Below are positions 25,001 to 38,152 of a stretch of DNA of 64,000 bases, one piece after another; within the stretch, counting starts at the first letter, position 1, and each line of letters begins with the position of its first letter. The stretch spans positions 68,139,824 through 68,203,823 of the forward strand of contig CM057232.1 in the NCBI GenBank assembly GCA_029891385.1, read 5' to 3'. Position numbers and translations under genes: made by a program. This stretch comes from Erythroxylum novogranatense (taxonomy: Eukaryota > Streptophyta > Magnoliopsida > Malpighiales > Erythroxylaceae). A model generated the notes under the pieces. That model was not told where the DNA came from. It ran no database searches and worked only from the letters and a program-made list of their open reading frames with translations.

Positions 25001-26325
25001 CTTTCCAGATTTAATGTTAACCTTAGTTCTAACATTTCCAATGCCTTTTTCACATCACTAGACATCCAAATAAATACAAATTAAATATTACTACAGTCAT
25101 ACATATACTAGGGCTAATACTGAAAAATTGGCAACATTAAATTCCTCAATTCATATACTCAAATAATCATCCATACTCAATTCAAAATCAAACCATATCA
25201 TTAATTTCAATACATCTTCACCTAGCCTCATACCCATTTCTTCAAATCATAATAATCATCACTTTAATGCCTACATGAACCTAATACATGCTTTAAACCC
25301 TTTTATTAATCACTCCTCACTATCATGGCATTTAATTCCTTATGCAAATCTCATTTAAAACTCAAACCTCAAATGAAAACTTACCTAATACAAAACCTCC
25401 TTCAAGCTTCAACTTCTAACTTCTAACTTCTACACCAAAGTACCAACCTCCTTCCCTTCCCAAGCATGTACCAAACTCATCTTCTAGCTTTGATGGATTA
25501 AGAGAGTAGCTTGAAGTTATGGGGAAAGATGAGAAAAGGAGAGCCAATTTTCGATGGTTGCAATGAAGAGTTTGTTTTTGTGTGTTTTCGGATGAACCAT
25601 TACAAAAGCCTAAACAATCTATCTTCTCCTTTCCTTTAAACATATCCGAGAGAATTGAGAGAAGCATTTAATGTAGCCTTTTAAATGGCAAAATATGATT
25701 GGTTCTCAATTTAAAGAAAAGTCAAAATATCATTTGTTTAATCCAGTCCAAAATTTTACTCCATTTAACTCCAATGACCCTACTTTCAGTCCCAAAATAA
25801 AATACCCAATATTACAGTACCAATGGGTAGCAATTTTTGCTACCAAAAATTGACCGATTCGCCACTTGGCGATTTTTCCATCCGAATTGTCTCCGAAAAA
25901 TCCAGAAAATTCCTAAAATCCCTAAAATGTAAAACAATTTATGGTGCAGTCCAAATAATTTTTCAAACACAAAATCACCTTTTCTAACACAAAACACGTT
26001 TAGGCTGATTCTCATGATTTTGCGGTCCGGAAAGTTTCTTCAGAAAATTCTAGAAAAATTCCTATAAATCCCAAAAAATGTAAAATGCTCAATGGCGCAC
26101 TCAGAATAATTTTTCAAATCCCATAACCACGTTAATCACAATAAAATGCCGTTAGGCCCAATTATCGGGAATGTCATGAATGCATGACCAAACAGTTCGC
26201 GTGCACAAATTCATCGAGCACCAAGTGCAAAGATACTGGACACTACTCATACATCCCTATTAGTCTCATCCTATGCCAATTTTACTATTTTACCCTTCCA
26301 GGAGGGGGTGGGACGTTACATTACA
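22090..26325 (-). mobile_element. Gypsy LTR insertion in unit 1 with TTACA duplication
   Basis: TTACA at 22090-22094 and 26321-26325 flanks 4,226 bp with ends TGTAACACCCC and GGGACGTTACA. The other three units read straight through the empty site (for example 33825-33845), which confirms both the ends and the duplication. A second LTR head, again TGTAACACCCC, starts at 22447. The insertion is therefore a 352-bp head (22095-22446) joined to a complete 3,874-bp LTR (22447-26320). No gag or pol is present. Confidence 0.9.
22873..22915. other. Conserved double hairpin in inserted LTR
   Basis: GAGTTTTGCAAACTC (six-base arms, three-base loop) is followed closely by GAGAAACCAT / ATGGTTCTC arms around CATCG. 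Diverged copies sit in LTR B and LTR A. Confidence 0.65.
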
Positions 26326-26970
26326 TATATCAATTCACCATTGCTTTAAAAAAAAATCATCACACAATTTATAAATGTAAGAAAAAAAAATCATCATACA
26401 ACCTGAATATCAAACATATAGCACATTTTTCAAATCAATCACAAGTAAAAAAAAACAACATTTTTTTTCAAGTAATTGTAAACATTTCATTCTCTTGATA
26501 AAAAAAAACAACCTTTTATTTCTCGATTCGAAACAAGAAAACTTAAAGGCTCATTACTCAAATTATAAGCTTGTACCCACTGAGGTTCTGATATTTACTA
26601 TGTTCATGAAGTCCCACTTGTTAATCTCATCTTCCACTTGTCCCCCTACTTTTTCCTCAAACAATTCGAAATCGTCGATACATAATCCTATCAAACTCTT
26701 TGCTCAATATATTCCAAACATCGAAAGAAATGTCGATACGTACTCTGATCGAGATCGAAATCATCCGACCGTTAAGGACGTCAACTTAACAATCCGAGAC
26801 TCCAATTCTCAACCAAAGACTTTCGACTCCTCCAATGTAATGGAATTGAATCTCTATTTACCATATTTACCCATGCACTGTTTCTCCTTTCTACTAATTC
26901 TATCAACTGAAACTCTTAACAACTTCTTATATGTGTCACTTATACACATGCGCCCATGAAAGATCCTAAT

Positions 26971-26988
26971 ACTGGCGCTCTGATACCA
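26971..26988 (-). other. Primer-binding site, unit 1 (tRNA-iMet)
   Basis: In minus sense TGGTATCAGAGCGCCAGT, four bases after the LTR end. The first 12 bases are the standard plant initiator tRNA-Met complement. Confidence 0.9.
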
Positions 26989-27672
26989 TAAATGTTGGAA
27001 CCCGATCCGTAGCCCGGACCCCAACCGCTTATAACTTAATACTCTTACTCTTGCTTAAAATACCATATTTACTGGGCCCGTTTCCAGAGCCCAAAATCCG
27101 GAGTCCTGAAACCCTGTGCGTATTACCTTGCAGGATCATTAGCTGTAACTTTACATTCATGGCGAGCGTACACTATGTAAACACCAAAATCATAGGTTTA
27201 ATTATGCATATTAGTTGTAGCTTTATGCCTCAAGGTCGTTTTGCAACAAGAATCACCTCAAACGGAGCTGTATAACTCAAGATATGCTTAAAACGCCTAA
27301 AAGAACTCATACTCCAAATATGATCTCCAAACCGACCTCTCACTTACTTCAATGCAAACTTTTTCAATTTGACTCCCAATGATCCCAATTTTTGTGGATA
27401 GGAAGATATATGTCTTAGGAATCTAATGGTTCAAGCCTCACCTCAATTGGAGGTGGGATGAGGGATTTATGCCCAAAAGAGTTAAGTATGTTCATGCCCT
27501 AAATCAGTTTGAAACTCTTTTGACGCGATCACTATAACTTTTGATACATAAATCTGATTTCTTTCTTTTTTGGACCATTAGAAAGTAGACATCTAGATCT
27601 ACAACTTTCATGAAGACCACAAAACGAGATTCGGCCTTTAAAAATTCGAAAATGCATCATCTTTCCCGTATC

Positions 27673-27813
27673 TGTCCGTTAAACGAACAGGTACGGGTGG
27701 AAGTGTCCCAAATGGTCCCGGATTGTCCGTTAAACGGACATAGGTGTCCGTTTAATGGACACGGGTAGGCTAAGGGGTGTTTTTGCACCCGAGGTTGTCC
27801 GTTTAACGGACAT
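27673..27813. promoter_or_regulatory. Palindrome cluster, LTR 2
   Basis: Four copies of the TGTCCGTTWAACGGACA palindrome, two with one substitution (AACGAACA in the first, TTTAATGG in the third). Confidence 0.6.
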
Positions 27814-30096
27814 GCAAAATCCCCAAAACTTCAAATCCTCTTCCAATGCATCTCAACCTTTAACCTAACTTCATATCCATTTATACACTTACCAAAATGT
27901 ATTCATTCTAAAGCCTAAACACTTCATACTCCAAGTTCAACTCACCAACTTCAAAATCTCTAGCGTAGTTGATTCATCAAAGCATGGATTTTAATCATTA
28001 GTGATCAAGGTTATCATAACATCATAAGCTATAAGAACAACAAGCGTGGTTTTAGTTGTCATCTTCCAAATCTCATAACTTCCTACTCCAAATTCCAAAA
28101 ATTACATATTATACCTCAATGGAAAGAAAACAAGATGTTCTATAAATTTTATTAAGGATGCAAAACTCAATTCCGTCATTAAAGTAGGCAAATACTCACT
28201 CAAACGTACTGCTCATCTAAGAATCAATGAAACAGTAAAAATTGCAGCATGAACAGTAACTGACTATGCTTCCAACTCCATAACTTCTCAACCTTGAGTC
28301 CGAATGTGACAAATCATATGTCATTGGAAAGGTATAAACCTCTACTACAATCTTCATGAAGACTCCTTGCTCCAATTCAAGCCCTAAGAGGGTCTAAAAC
28401 TTAAGCAAAGTTCTGTCAAATTGTTTTAGGAAAAGTGACAAAACTTCCCTTGAAAATACAACTAACCAAACTTCAATCCTAGCTTCACCACCTGCATAAA
28501 ATTCAACCTCCAATCTCATGTAGCATAATTCTATCCCAAAAGTATCTACAATCACAATTCAAAGCAACAACCGCACTCCTAGTCATTTACTCCATTTCAA
28601 TATAAAACAAAGCAATCTCAATCCTTCTTCTTTTGCTAACCCAAACCTGCAATGATGAATTTGAAATAAAACATATGAAATTTACATAGATTAGATTTAA
28701 ACCCAACATTCTTGCGTTTACATTATCAATCTGAGTTATTACAATGCTTTACAGGGCCTTTAGCCCGATTACAACCCAAATATCAAATGTCTATATACAA
28801 AGTGAAACAAATCTCCAAATGAAAACTAATGCTTCATATCAAAACAAAATGACTTCTAACTTAAGAACATTGAAGTGATGCCTCAATCCCAATACTTTAA
28901 CTCGTATTCCGTTCATTACTGTGGAGGGAAAAGGGGTGTGAGCTCAACGGCTCGATGGGTAACAACTTAATAATTAAGACAATAAGCAAAACGTTCTTTA
29001 TTTTTCATTTTAAAGCAACTTTCGATTTGTAAAGATCTTTCAAACTTATCAAAACCAATTTACTTTGGTCAAAACACTTTCATTCCATCAAAATTCCTTG
29101 TTTTCAAAGCCAACACCATATTAATGAAAACCTTTACAATTTTATTATCAAACTTCTCATAAATTTATCACATCAAGCTATCACATAAGCATAGAGAAGC
29201 AAGCAAGTCAATTAATCAAAATTATCTATCAAACAACATAACTTACAAAAACAACATATACAAGTATACCACATAATCACATATAAGATGGTTTGGGTGG
29301 ATCCAACAGACGTACTACACATTTCCATGAGCGTAATGTAGTAGTAAACACATGAAGGAGTCCGTGAGGAGCTCCATTGCCACTAGCGGGCAGCCGGGAG
29401 AAGGCTATAATTTTTGACAGGTGCACCTATCACACATGAGGGACCACCACAAACCCAAACAAACATGTATATCACATAATTCACACAATTCATGATCATT
29501 AGCCTTAAATCGCTAAAAATCATTTTCACTTAATCGTTTAAATCATCCAATCAGATCTTTTTCTCTTTGTAAACCAATTCACATATACAATCATAAAGTC
29601 CTTACATTCAAAAACATTTCACATGAGTTTAAACCATCACAATAGTAATTCAAGTAAAATTTGGGAAACCATAGCAACACATTTTATGACATTTACTTCA
29701 AAGGAATTTTGTAGCTTATTAACTCAACTATTAAATCATCACCCACCTCAATTCCTTTAGCTAGAAGCTTGGATAAATGGCCTTTCCTTTCACTTCATTT
29801 CCTCTCTTAACCTTCATCAAACATAAAATCCCATAGGAAACATAAATTGGCCATTCTAAAGGGATGAAAACATGAAAAATAACCCATCTAACTTTACCCA
29901 TACCTAACTTAAGCTATTTTCACTAAAACCTACCCATAATTCCAAAAGAATTCACAATTTCTTACCTTGGAGAAGAGACCCACGAAATTTTCTCTCCTCT
30001 TGGAAGTTTAAACCATCTCCTCCCTTTTCCTTCTCAAGGAAACTCTCCATCTCTTCTCTAAAGCAAGAAAAATACAAGCCCTAACCTCTTTTCCTT

Positions 30097-30143
30097 CATC
30101 TTCTTCTTCTTCTTCTTCTTCTTCTTCTTCTTCTTCTTCTTCT
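30097..30143. repeat. (CTT)n microsatellite, LTR 2
   Basis: A CTT run of about 47 bp in the same position as in LTR 1. Confidence 0.95.
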
Positions 30144-30614
30144 CTTCCACGATGATTCCCTCTCTCCTTGTTCTAGAATTTTCGAAACCTCCCCTTTCAT
30201 TTTCCTAACACTTGTTTTTATATTAAAAACCTAACTCCCAAACATCAAAACTACGTCGTTTACCTATTCCCTTTAAACAAAACAATTTTGTCTCTTATCC
30301 TCACATATACGGCTACAACTCATTTTCTTCATCTCTTATACTTTTAATTTTCCTTCTCCTTGTTTTACTTAAGCTCAAAGGACCAAACTAGCCCTCCTTA
30401 AAAGCCTTAGACTTAAAACACATTGTGCTTTCACCTGAATGCCCTTAAGCCATCTTATTCCTTTCAATTTCTAATCAACTAATTCAACTCTAATTTACAC
30501 TTATTCCATCATTTAATTTCCATTTTCTTAAGAGCTAAACCTCCAAATAATCTAGACATCGCCTCAAATAATTTAGACATGCTTAAATAATAATAAAAAA
30601 TTTAGGGGCCAACA

Positions 30615-33600
30615 TTTCTCCCCCTCTTAAAAGAATTTCGTCCTCGAAATTCTTACATACGTAACAAACGTTAAGCGATACAATTTCTTTACTCATGTCT
30701 TCCAAGTAATCCTAGTCATTCGCATATTCAAATTTCTCACCACTCAGATTCATAATGTTTTCACCTCTTATTTTAAAAACCATCCATATCATATCCAAAC
30801 ACCAATATTTCTTATCGAATTGATTAGGAGTGTAGGATGCTCCTCCGTTTCTCATTTGACTTCATCACTCGAAAACTTCCTTTCAAAAGATTGTATTCAG
30901 TATACTCATTCGGTCTTTCAATTCGTTATTTGATCATTTACTTCTTAACTAGTTCCTCTTTATGCTTCAGATCACTCAAAAAAAAATTTTTTCGCACTTC
31001 TTGTGTCAATAACATCATAATCTTATCACATCAAAATTTCTTTAGCATACTCACATATATCATATTTTGAATCCTTGTATCAGTAGCATTAACTCATAAT
31101 ACTATCATACAAACTAATTCATAACGGCTTAGTGAATTCTTTTTTTTTCCTAACTTGAGCACACCTGAGCAAGGTGATACCATCAGAGACAATTCAGTTT
31201 TCACTTAATAATTCACATTGCTTTAGTCTCAGTTCATGCAATTCTTATGTCAATTTCTCGTATTCCATATCTTTGCCGTGAATCCACTTAATTCATTCAT
31301 CCTTCTTGATCATTTAATTTTTAATACCTCTTCAATCGACCCGACAGTTAATCATTTTTGGGTCTTACTCAACATAATCCCAAAGCGATGACTCTTTCTA
31401 TCTTCTAACTCCTCATACAGTATTCTATTGAAAACACTATGACAACGATTTTGATGCTTAAAATCAATTAAACTACACTTTGACCTCATGCTCTTACAAA
31501 CTCCAAACTATAAACTTGAAACATATCTCCATGCTTAAAATCGTCGATAATTCGACTTTTAGTCACTTAACATATTTCTTCTAGGATGTATAGCTTAAAA
31601 TTACTATTACTTTTCTCACAGTCTTTTTGTTTAATCATCTTTGCCGGTACGCATACTTCTTATCTTAATCACCCAGTACCATGATTCCTACTCGAACTCA
31701 AAATTCATATTTATTTCCAATTTCTTTATTAAGATTCACAATTTCTAAATCTTCAATTTGGGCTTGGTTCATATGAACTGATCTAAACCTCCAGTGTCTA
31801 ATCCATTTTTCCCAAAATTTAATTCCACATTTTGCACTCTTAACTGCACTAGATTCAATAATCTCTATATCTAAAATTTATGAAACACTGCTATTAATAT
31901 CTCTATCCCATGCATATGATCATAACACTAGCTTTACCTGCTTAGCACTCACTTATACAATCATAATCCTTTGAATAATTCTGTCTATTTCCTCGCCTCA
32001 TATTCATTTTTTCAACTCAAGCATCTTTATTGATTTCACATACTTCTTATTCATTCACCCATAATCTTCTTCTCATTTAAACTTGACACTCATATCTGCT
32101 TTCAATTTCACAATCTCTTAATCCTTAATTTGGGGTAAACCAAACCCTCTATTCTATGCTTTCTTTTGTGTCAGTTCTGATAACCTCAATATCGCATTTC
32201 TACTTAGGGCATCTCATATACCACTTAGCTTCTCTTGAAGTTTCTCGTTAGAACAATTATAACCTTCGATTTACATCAATCTCCTGCGTCTTATAACTAC
32301 TTCTCCCAATTCACCGATTGTCTCCAACCTTTACGATCTGCACTTGCATATGTATATTGGAGATATTCCTGTACATACATTGTCTTCAAACTTTCAAAAT
32401 ACTCATTAATGTAGCAGTTCTAAATCATGTATCAAATAGTCAACTTATAGGACTTCAATTTTCTCCATACATATGAAATCATTTTGTTACGTTGCATTGG
32501 ATTCCAACCTAATGTCTTATACAATATCAGTGCATACTATAAAATCTCCAAATCTATATGATATAATTTACCTCAGTATAGTTCCCTCACAATTCTCTTT
32601 ACGCACGTTACTCATACGCTTTACATATTTTTCTTCATGTATTCAAATTATTTTTCTCAATCCTTCGAATGTCTTTGTTATACCTTCGAATCTTTAATCT
32701 CCTTAGTCTCCAATACCACAGTGCGATGAGGCATTTGTTAACTCAAACAATTTTTATCGAATTTCATATGCCTCTTGATTAGCTCTCGGGATTCCTTAAA
32801 TAACTAATCCTTAATGAGGTACATTGTCCCACTTTCTTTTCAATTGCCTACTGTCTTCCTTCCGCGAATGATTTTCTCCATTCCTTGAATTTCCTCATAT
32901 CTCTCTTGGACTTATTCTCATGCTTGTTCATTCATACAAATTTCTCCACACATTGAAATTTTATTTACATACTTAACTTCTTGATTTTAAGACATTCATC
33001 AAGTTGTGTTTGTATCTCTTCAATATACTTTCACATAATATAACTTGAATGTACATACTCCTCATACTAGCAAATTCGTGTCTCCATAGATTCAATAGTC
33101 CACTCATGTGACCCCTTTTCACTAAACAAAAAAATACATATTCCTTTATGTTCAGTTCGTTCATTGGTCATCCTTCATACAAATTATCTGATCTGCTCAT
33201 TCTAACTTAACAAAAATTTGCCTTCTAAAGAGGGTTTCTTGTTACTATTATCTATACTCTGCAAGAAATCTTGATCAATCACTTATTACCAACTAATCGT
33301 AATACCCTGGAAAGGCCAATTTCTATCTTCCTCACAAAGTCATAATGTTCAAAACACCCAAAACCTAAAGAAGTAAAGAACATACTAATTGTCATACATG
33401 CTTGGGTAGCGTCATCAAATTCAATCTATTTTGATCACTTACCAATTCCTTGGTCTCCATTAATCCCAGATAATATTCTTCTCAGATCACTTTGTTTCTC
33501 ATTGTGACATCTTTAACAAAATCTCAATCTATTCCCACATGATCATCATAAGCACCTTCATATGTTACTCTAATTTCCCCTCAAACTTTTGACTATGGGA

Positions 33601-34494
33601 GTTATGACTAACAATTATTCACTAAGTCATAAGTTTCTTCCTCTATCATATTCACATATATTTATAGATATATTACCTATATGCTTAATATACTCTCTTG
33701 TGTATATGTGTATAATGAAGGGTCATCATACAGATACTCACAATAACAACAATTTAACCTTCTTGGACTTGTACTAATATCACCTTCATTCCTATACCTT
33801 TCCTATTATCCTTCACATTACATCTTACATATATCAATTCACCATTGCTTTAAAAAAAATCATCACACAATTTATAAATGTAAGAAAAAAAAATCATCAT
33901 ACAACTTGCATATCAAACATATAGCACATTTTTCAAATCAATCACAAGTAAAAAAAACAACATTTTTTTTTCAAGTAATTGTAAACATTTCATTCTCTTG
34001 ATAAAAAAAACAACCTTTTATTTCTCGATTTGAAACAAGAAAACTTAAAGGCTCATTACTCAAATTATAAGCTTGTACCCACTGAGGTTCCGATATTTAC
34101 TATGTTCATGAAGTCCCACTTGTTAATCTCATCTTCCACTTGTCCCCCTACTTTTTCCTCAAACAATTCGAAATCGTCGATACATAATCCTATCAAACTC
34201 TTTGCTCAATTTATTCCAAACATCAAAAGAAATGTCGATACGTACTCTGATCGAGATCGAAATCATCCGATCGTTAAGGACGTCAACTTAACAATCCGAG
34301 ACTCCAATTCTCAACCAAAGACTTTCGACTCCTCCAATGTAATGGAATTGAATCTCTATTTACCATATTTACCCATGCACTGTTTCTCCTTTCTACTAAT
34401 TCTATCAACTGAAACTCTTAACAATTTCTTATATGTGTCACTTATACACATACGCCCATGAAAGATCCTAATACTGGCGCTCTGATACCATAAA
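30615..34494 (-). repeat. Internal domain 2 (non-coding)
   Basis: 3,880 bp, with polypurine tract at 30615-30628 and PBS at 34473-34490. It shows the uninterrupted target site (TTACA once, near 33828) for the insertion found in unit 1. Confidence 0.9.
34473..34490 (-). other. Primer-binding site, unit 2 (tRNA-iMet)
   Basis: Same 18-nt sequence and 4-bp spacing as unit 1. Confidence 0.9.
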
Positions 34495-35174
34495 TGTTGG
34501 AACCCGATCCGTAGCCCGGACCCCAACCGCTTATAACTTAATACTCTTACTCTTGCTTAAAATACCATATTTACTGGGCCCGTTTCCAGAGCCCAAAATC
34601 CGGAGTCCTGAAACCCTGTGCGTATTACTTTGCAAGATCATTAGCTGTAACTCTACATTCGTGGCGAGCGTACACTATGTAAACACCAAAATCATAGGTT
34701 TAATTATACATATTAGTTGTTGCTTTATGCCTCAAGTTCGTTTTACAACAAGAATCACCTCAAACGGAGCTGTATAACTCAAGATATGCTTAAAACGCCT
34801 AAAAGAGCTCATACTCCAAATATGATCTCCAAACCGACCTCTCACTTACTTCAATGCAAACTTTTTCAATTTGACTCCCAATGATCTCAATTTTTGTTGA
34901 TAGGAAGATATATGTCTTAGGAATCTAATGGTTCAAGCCTCATCTCAATTGGAGGTGGGATGAGGGATTTATCCCCAAAAGAGTTAAGTATGTTCATGCC
35001 CTAAATCAGTTTGAAACTCTTTTGGCGCGATCACTATAACTTTTGATACATAAATCTGATTTCTTTCTTTTTTGGACCATTAGAAATTAGACATCTAGAT
35101 CTACAACTGTAATGAAGACCACAAAACGAGATTCGGCCTCAAAAAATTCGAAAATGCATCATCTTTCCAGTATC

Positions 35175-35336
35175 TGTCCGTTAAACGGACAGCCATGTCC
35201 GTTTAACGGACAGGTACGGGTGGAAGTGTCCCAAATGGTCCCGGATTGTCCGTTAAACGGACATAGGTGTCCGTTTAATGGACACAGGTAGGCTAAGGGG
35301 TGTTTTTGCACCTGAGGCTGTCCGTTTAACGGACAT
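35175..35336. promoter_or_regulatory. Palindrome cluster, LTR 3
   Basis: Five palindromes, at 35175, 35196, 35247, 35268 and 35319. The first two form a 40-bp composite inverted repeat (CTGTCCGTT...AACGGACAG). Confidence 0.65.
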
Positions 35337-36843
35337 GCAAAATCCCCGAAACTTCAAATCCTCTTCCAATGCATCTCAACCTTTAACCTAACTTCATATC
35401 CATTTATACACTTACCAAAATGTATTCATTCTAAAGCCTAAACGCTTCATACTCCAAGTTCAACTCACCAACTTCAAAATATCTAGCTTAGTTGATTCAT
35501 CAAAGCATGGATTTTAATCATTAGTGATCAAGGTTATCATAACATCATAAGCTATAAGAACAACAAGCGTGGTTTTAGTTGTCATCTTCCAAATCTCATA
35601 ACTTCCTACTCCAAATTCCAAAAATTACATATTATACCTCAATGGAAAGAAAACAAGATGCTCTACAAATTTTATTAAGGATGCAAAACTCAATTCCGTC
35701 ATTAAAGTAGGCAAATACTCACTCAAAAGTACTGCTCATCTAAGAATCAATGAAACAGTAAAAATTGTAGCATGAACAGTAACTGACTATGCTTCCAACT
35801 CCATAACTTCTCAACCTTGAGTCCGAATGTGACAAATCATATGTCATTGGAAAGGTATAAACCTCTACTACAATCTTCATGAAGACTCCTTGCTCCAATT
35901 CAAGCCCTAAAAAGGTCTAAAACTTAAACAAAGTTCTGTCAAATTATTTTAGGAAAAGTGACAGAACTTCCCTTGAAAATACAACTAACCAAACTTCAAT
36001 CCTAGCTTCACCACCTGCATAAAATTCAACCTCCAATCTCATGTGGCATAATTCTATCCCAAAAGTATCTACAACCACAATTCAAAGCAACAACCGCACT
36101 CCTAGTCATCTACTCCATTTCAATATAAAACAAAGCAATCTCAATCCTTCTTCTTTTGCTAACTCAAACCTGCAATGATGAATTTGAAATAAGACATATG
36201 AAATTTACATAGATTAGATTTAAACCCAACATTCTTGCGTTTACATTATCAATCTGAGTTATTACAACGCTTTACAGGGCCTTTAGCCCCATTACAACCC
36301 AAATATCAAATGTCTATATACAAAGTGAAACAAATCTCCAAATGAAAACTAATGCTTCATATCAAAACAAAATGACTTCTAACTTAAGAACATTGAAGTG
36401 ATGCCTCAATCCCAATACTTTAACTCGTATTCCTGCTCGTTACCTGTGGAGGGGAAAAGGGGGGTGTGAACTCAACGGCTCAGTGGGTAACAGCTTAATA
36501 ATTAAGACAATAAGCAAAACGTTCTTTATTTTCATTTTAAAGCAACTTTCGATTTGTAAAGATCTTTCAAACTTATCAAAACCAATTTACTTTGGTCAAA
36601 ACACTTTCATTCCATCAAAATTCCTTGTTTTCAAAGCCAACACCATATTAATGAAAACCTTTACAATTTTATTATCAAACTTCTCATAAATTTATCACAT
36701 CAAGCTATCACATAAGCATAGAGAAAGCAGCAAGTCAATTAATCAAAATTATCTATCAAACAACATAACTTACAAAAACAACATAGACAAGTATACCACA
36801 TAATCACATATAAGATGGTTTGGGTGGATCCAAACAGGACGTA

Positions 36844-36874
36844 CTACACATTTCCGCAGAGCGGTAATGTGTAG
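36844..36874. other. 31-nt conserved hairpin, LTR 3
   Basis: Outer stem CTACACATT / AATGTGTAG, inner stem CCGC / GCGG, loop AGA, with one T-T mismatch between the stems. The same-size hairpin in element C (55664-55694) has inner stem CCAT / ATGG, two compensatory pair changes. Other array LTRs carry decayed or mis-read versions. Confidence 0.65.
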
Positions 36875-37632
36875 CCGTAAACACATGAAGGAGTCCGTGA
36901 GGAGCTCCATTGCCACTAGTGGGCAGCCGGGAGAAGGCTATAATTTTTGACAGGTGCATCTATCACACATGAGGGACCACCACAAACCCAAACAAACATG
37001 TATATCACATAATTCACACAATTCATGATCATTAGCCTTAAATGGCTAAAAATCATTTTCACTTAATCATTTAAATCATCCAATCAGATCTTTTTCTCTT
37101 TGTAAACCAATTCACATATACAATCATAAAGTCCTTACATTCAAAAACATTTCACATGAGTTTAAACCATCACAATAGTAATTAAAGTAAAATTTGGGAA
37201 ACCATAGCAACACATTTTATGACATTTACTTCAAAGGAATTTTGTAGCTTATTAACTCAACTATTAAATCATCACCCACCTCAATTCCTTTAGCTAGAAG
37301 CTTGGATAAATGGCCTTTCCTTTCACTTCATTTCCTCTCTTAACCTTCATCAAACATAAAATCCATAGGAAACATAAATTGGCCATTCTAAAGGGATGAA
37401 AACATGAAAAATAACCCATCTATCTTTACCCATACCTAACTTAAGCTATTTTCACTAAAACCTACCCATAATTCCAAAAGAATTCACAATTTCTTACCTT
37501 GGAGAAGAGACCCACGAAATTTTCTCTCCTCTTGGAAGTTTAAACCATCTCCTCCCTTTTCCTTCTCAAGGAAACTCTCCATCTCTTCTCTAAAGCAAGA
37601 AAAATACAAGCCCTAACCTCTTTTCCTTCATC

Positions 37633-37684
37633 ATCTTCTTCTTCTTCTTCTTCTTCTTCTTCTTCTTCTTCTTCTTCTTCTTCT
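37633..37684. repeat. (CTT)n microsatellite, LTR 3
   Basis: About 52 bp, the longest of the five. Confidence 0.95.
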
Positions 37685-38152
37685 CTTCCACGATGATTCC
37701 CTCTCTCCTTGTTCTAGAATTTTCGAAACCTCCCCTTTCATTTGCCTAACACTTGTTTTTATATTAAAAACCTAACTCCCAAACATCAAAACTACGTCGT
37801 TTACCTATTCCCTTTAAACAAAACAATTTTGTCTCTTATCCTCACATATACGGCTACAACTCATTTTCTTCATCTCTTATACTTTTAATTTTCCTTCTCC
37901 TTGTTTTACTTCAGCTCAAAGGACCAAACTAGCCCTCCTTAAAAGCCTTAGACTTAAAACACATTGTGCTCTACCCGTAATGCCCTTAAGCCATCTTATT
38001 CTGTCAATTTCTAATCAACTAATTCAACTCTAATTTACACTTATTCCATCATTTAATTTCCATTTTTTAAGAGCTAAACCTCCAAATAATCTAGACATCG
38101 CCTCAAATAATTTAGACATGCTTAAATAATAATAAAAATTCAGGGGCCAACA

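Larger units (their letters stand above)
18883..26992 (-). repeat. Internal domain 1 (non-coding), carrying a later insertion
   Basis: 8,110 bp, or 3,879 bp once the insertion 22095-26320 and one TTACA copy are removed. It has no long open frame in the sense direction. Short plus-strand frames recur in every unit simply because the units are copies. Only the PBS end and the polypurine end are recognisable. Confidence 0.85.
26993..30614 (-). repeat. Concatemer LTR 2
   Basis: 3,622 bp. It shares with LTR 1 the 'tttaggggcc' right end and the 'catctt' start of the CTT tract, which separates LTRs 1-2 from LTRs 3-5. Short deletions cluster in 28912-29050 and 29326-29346. Confidence 0.9.
34495..38152 (-). 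repeat. Concatemer LTR 3
   Basis: 3,658 bp. It carries the fullest palindrome cluster (five copies) and the best-preserved 31-nt hairpin (36844-36874). Its 'catcatctt' start of the CTT run groups it with LTRs 4 and 5. Confidence 0.9.

Noticed and set aside
26971..26990. tRNA-like GCTCTGATACCA sequences (also near 34480, 42005, 49505, 54435)
   Set aside because: These are primer-binding sites complementary to the 3' end of initiator tRNA-Met. There is no cloverleaf or anticodon arm, so no tRNA gene.
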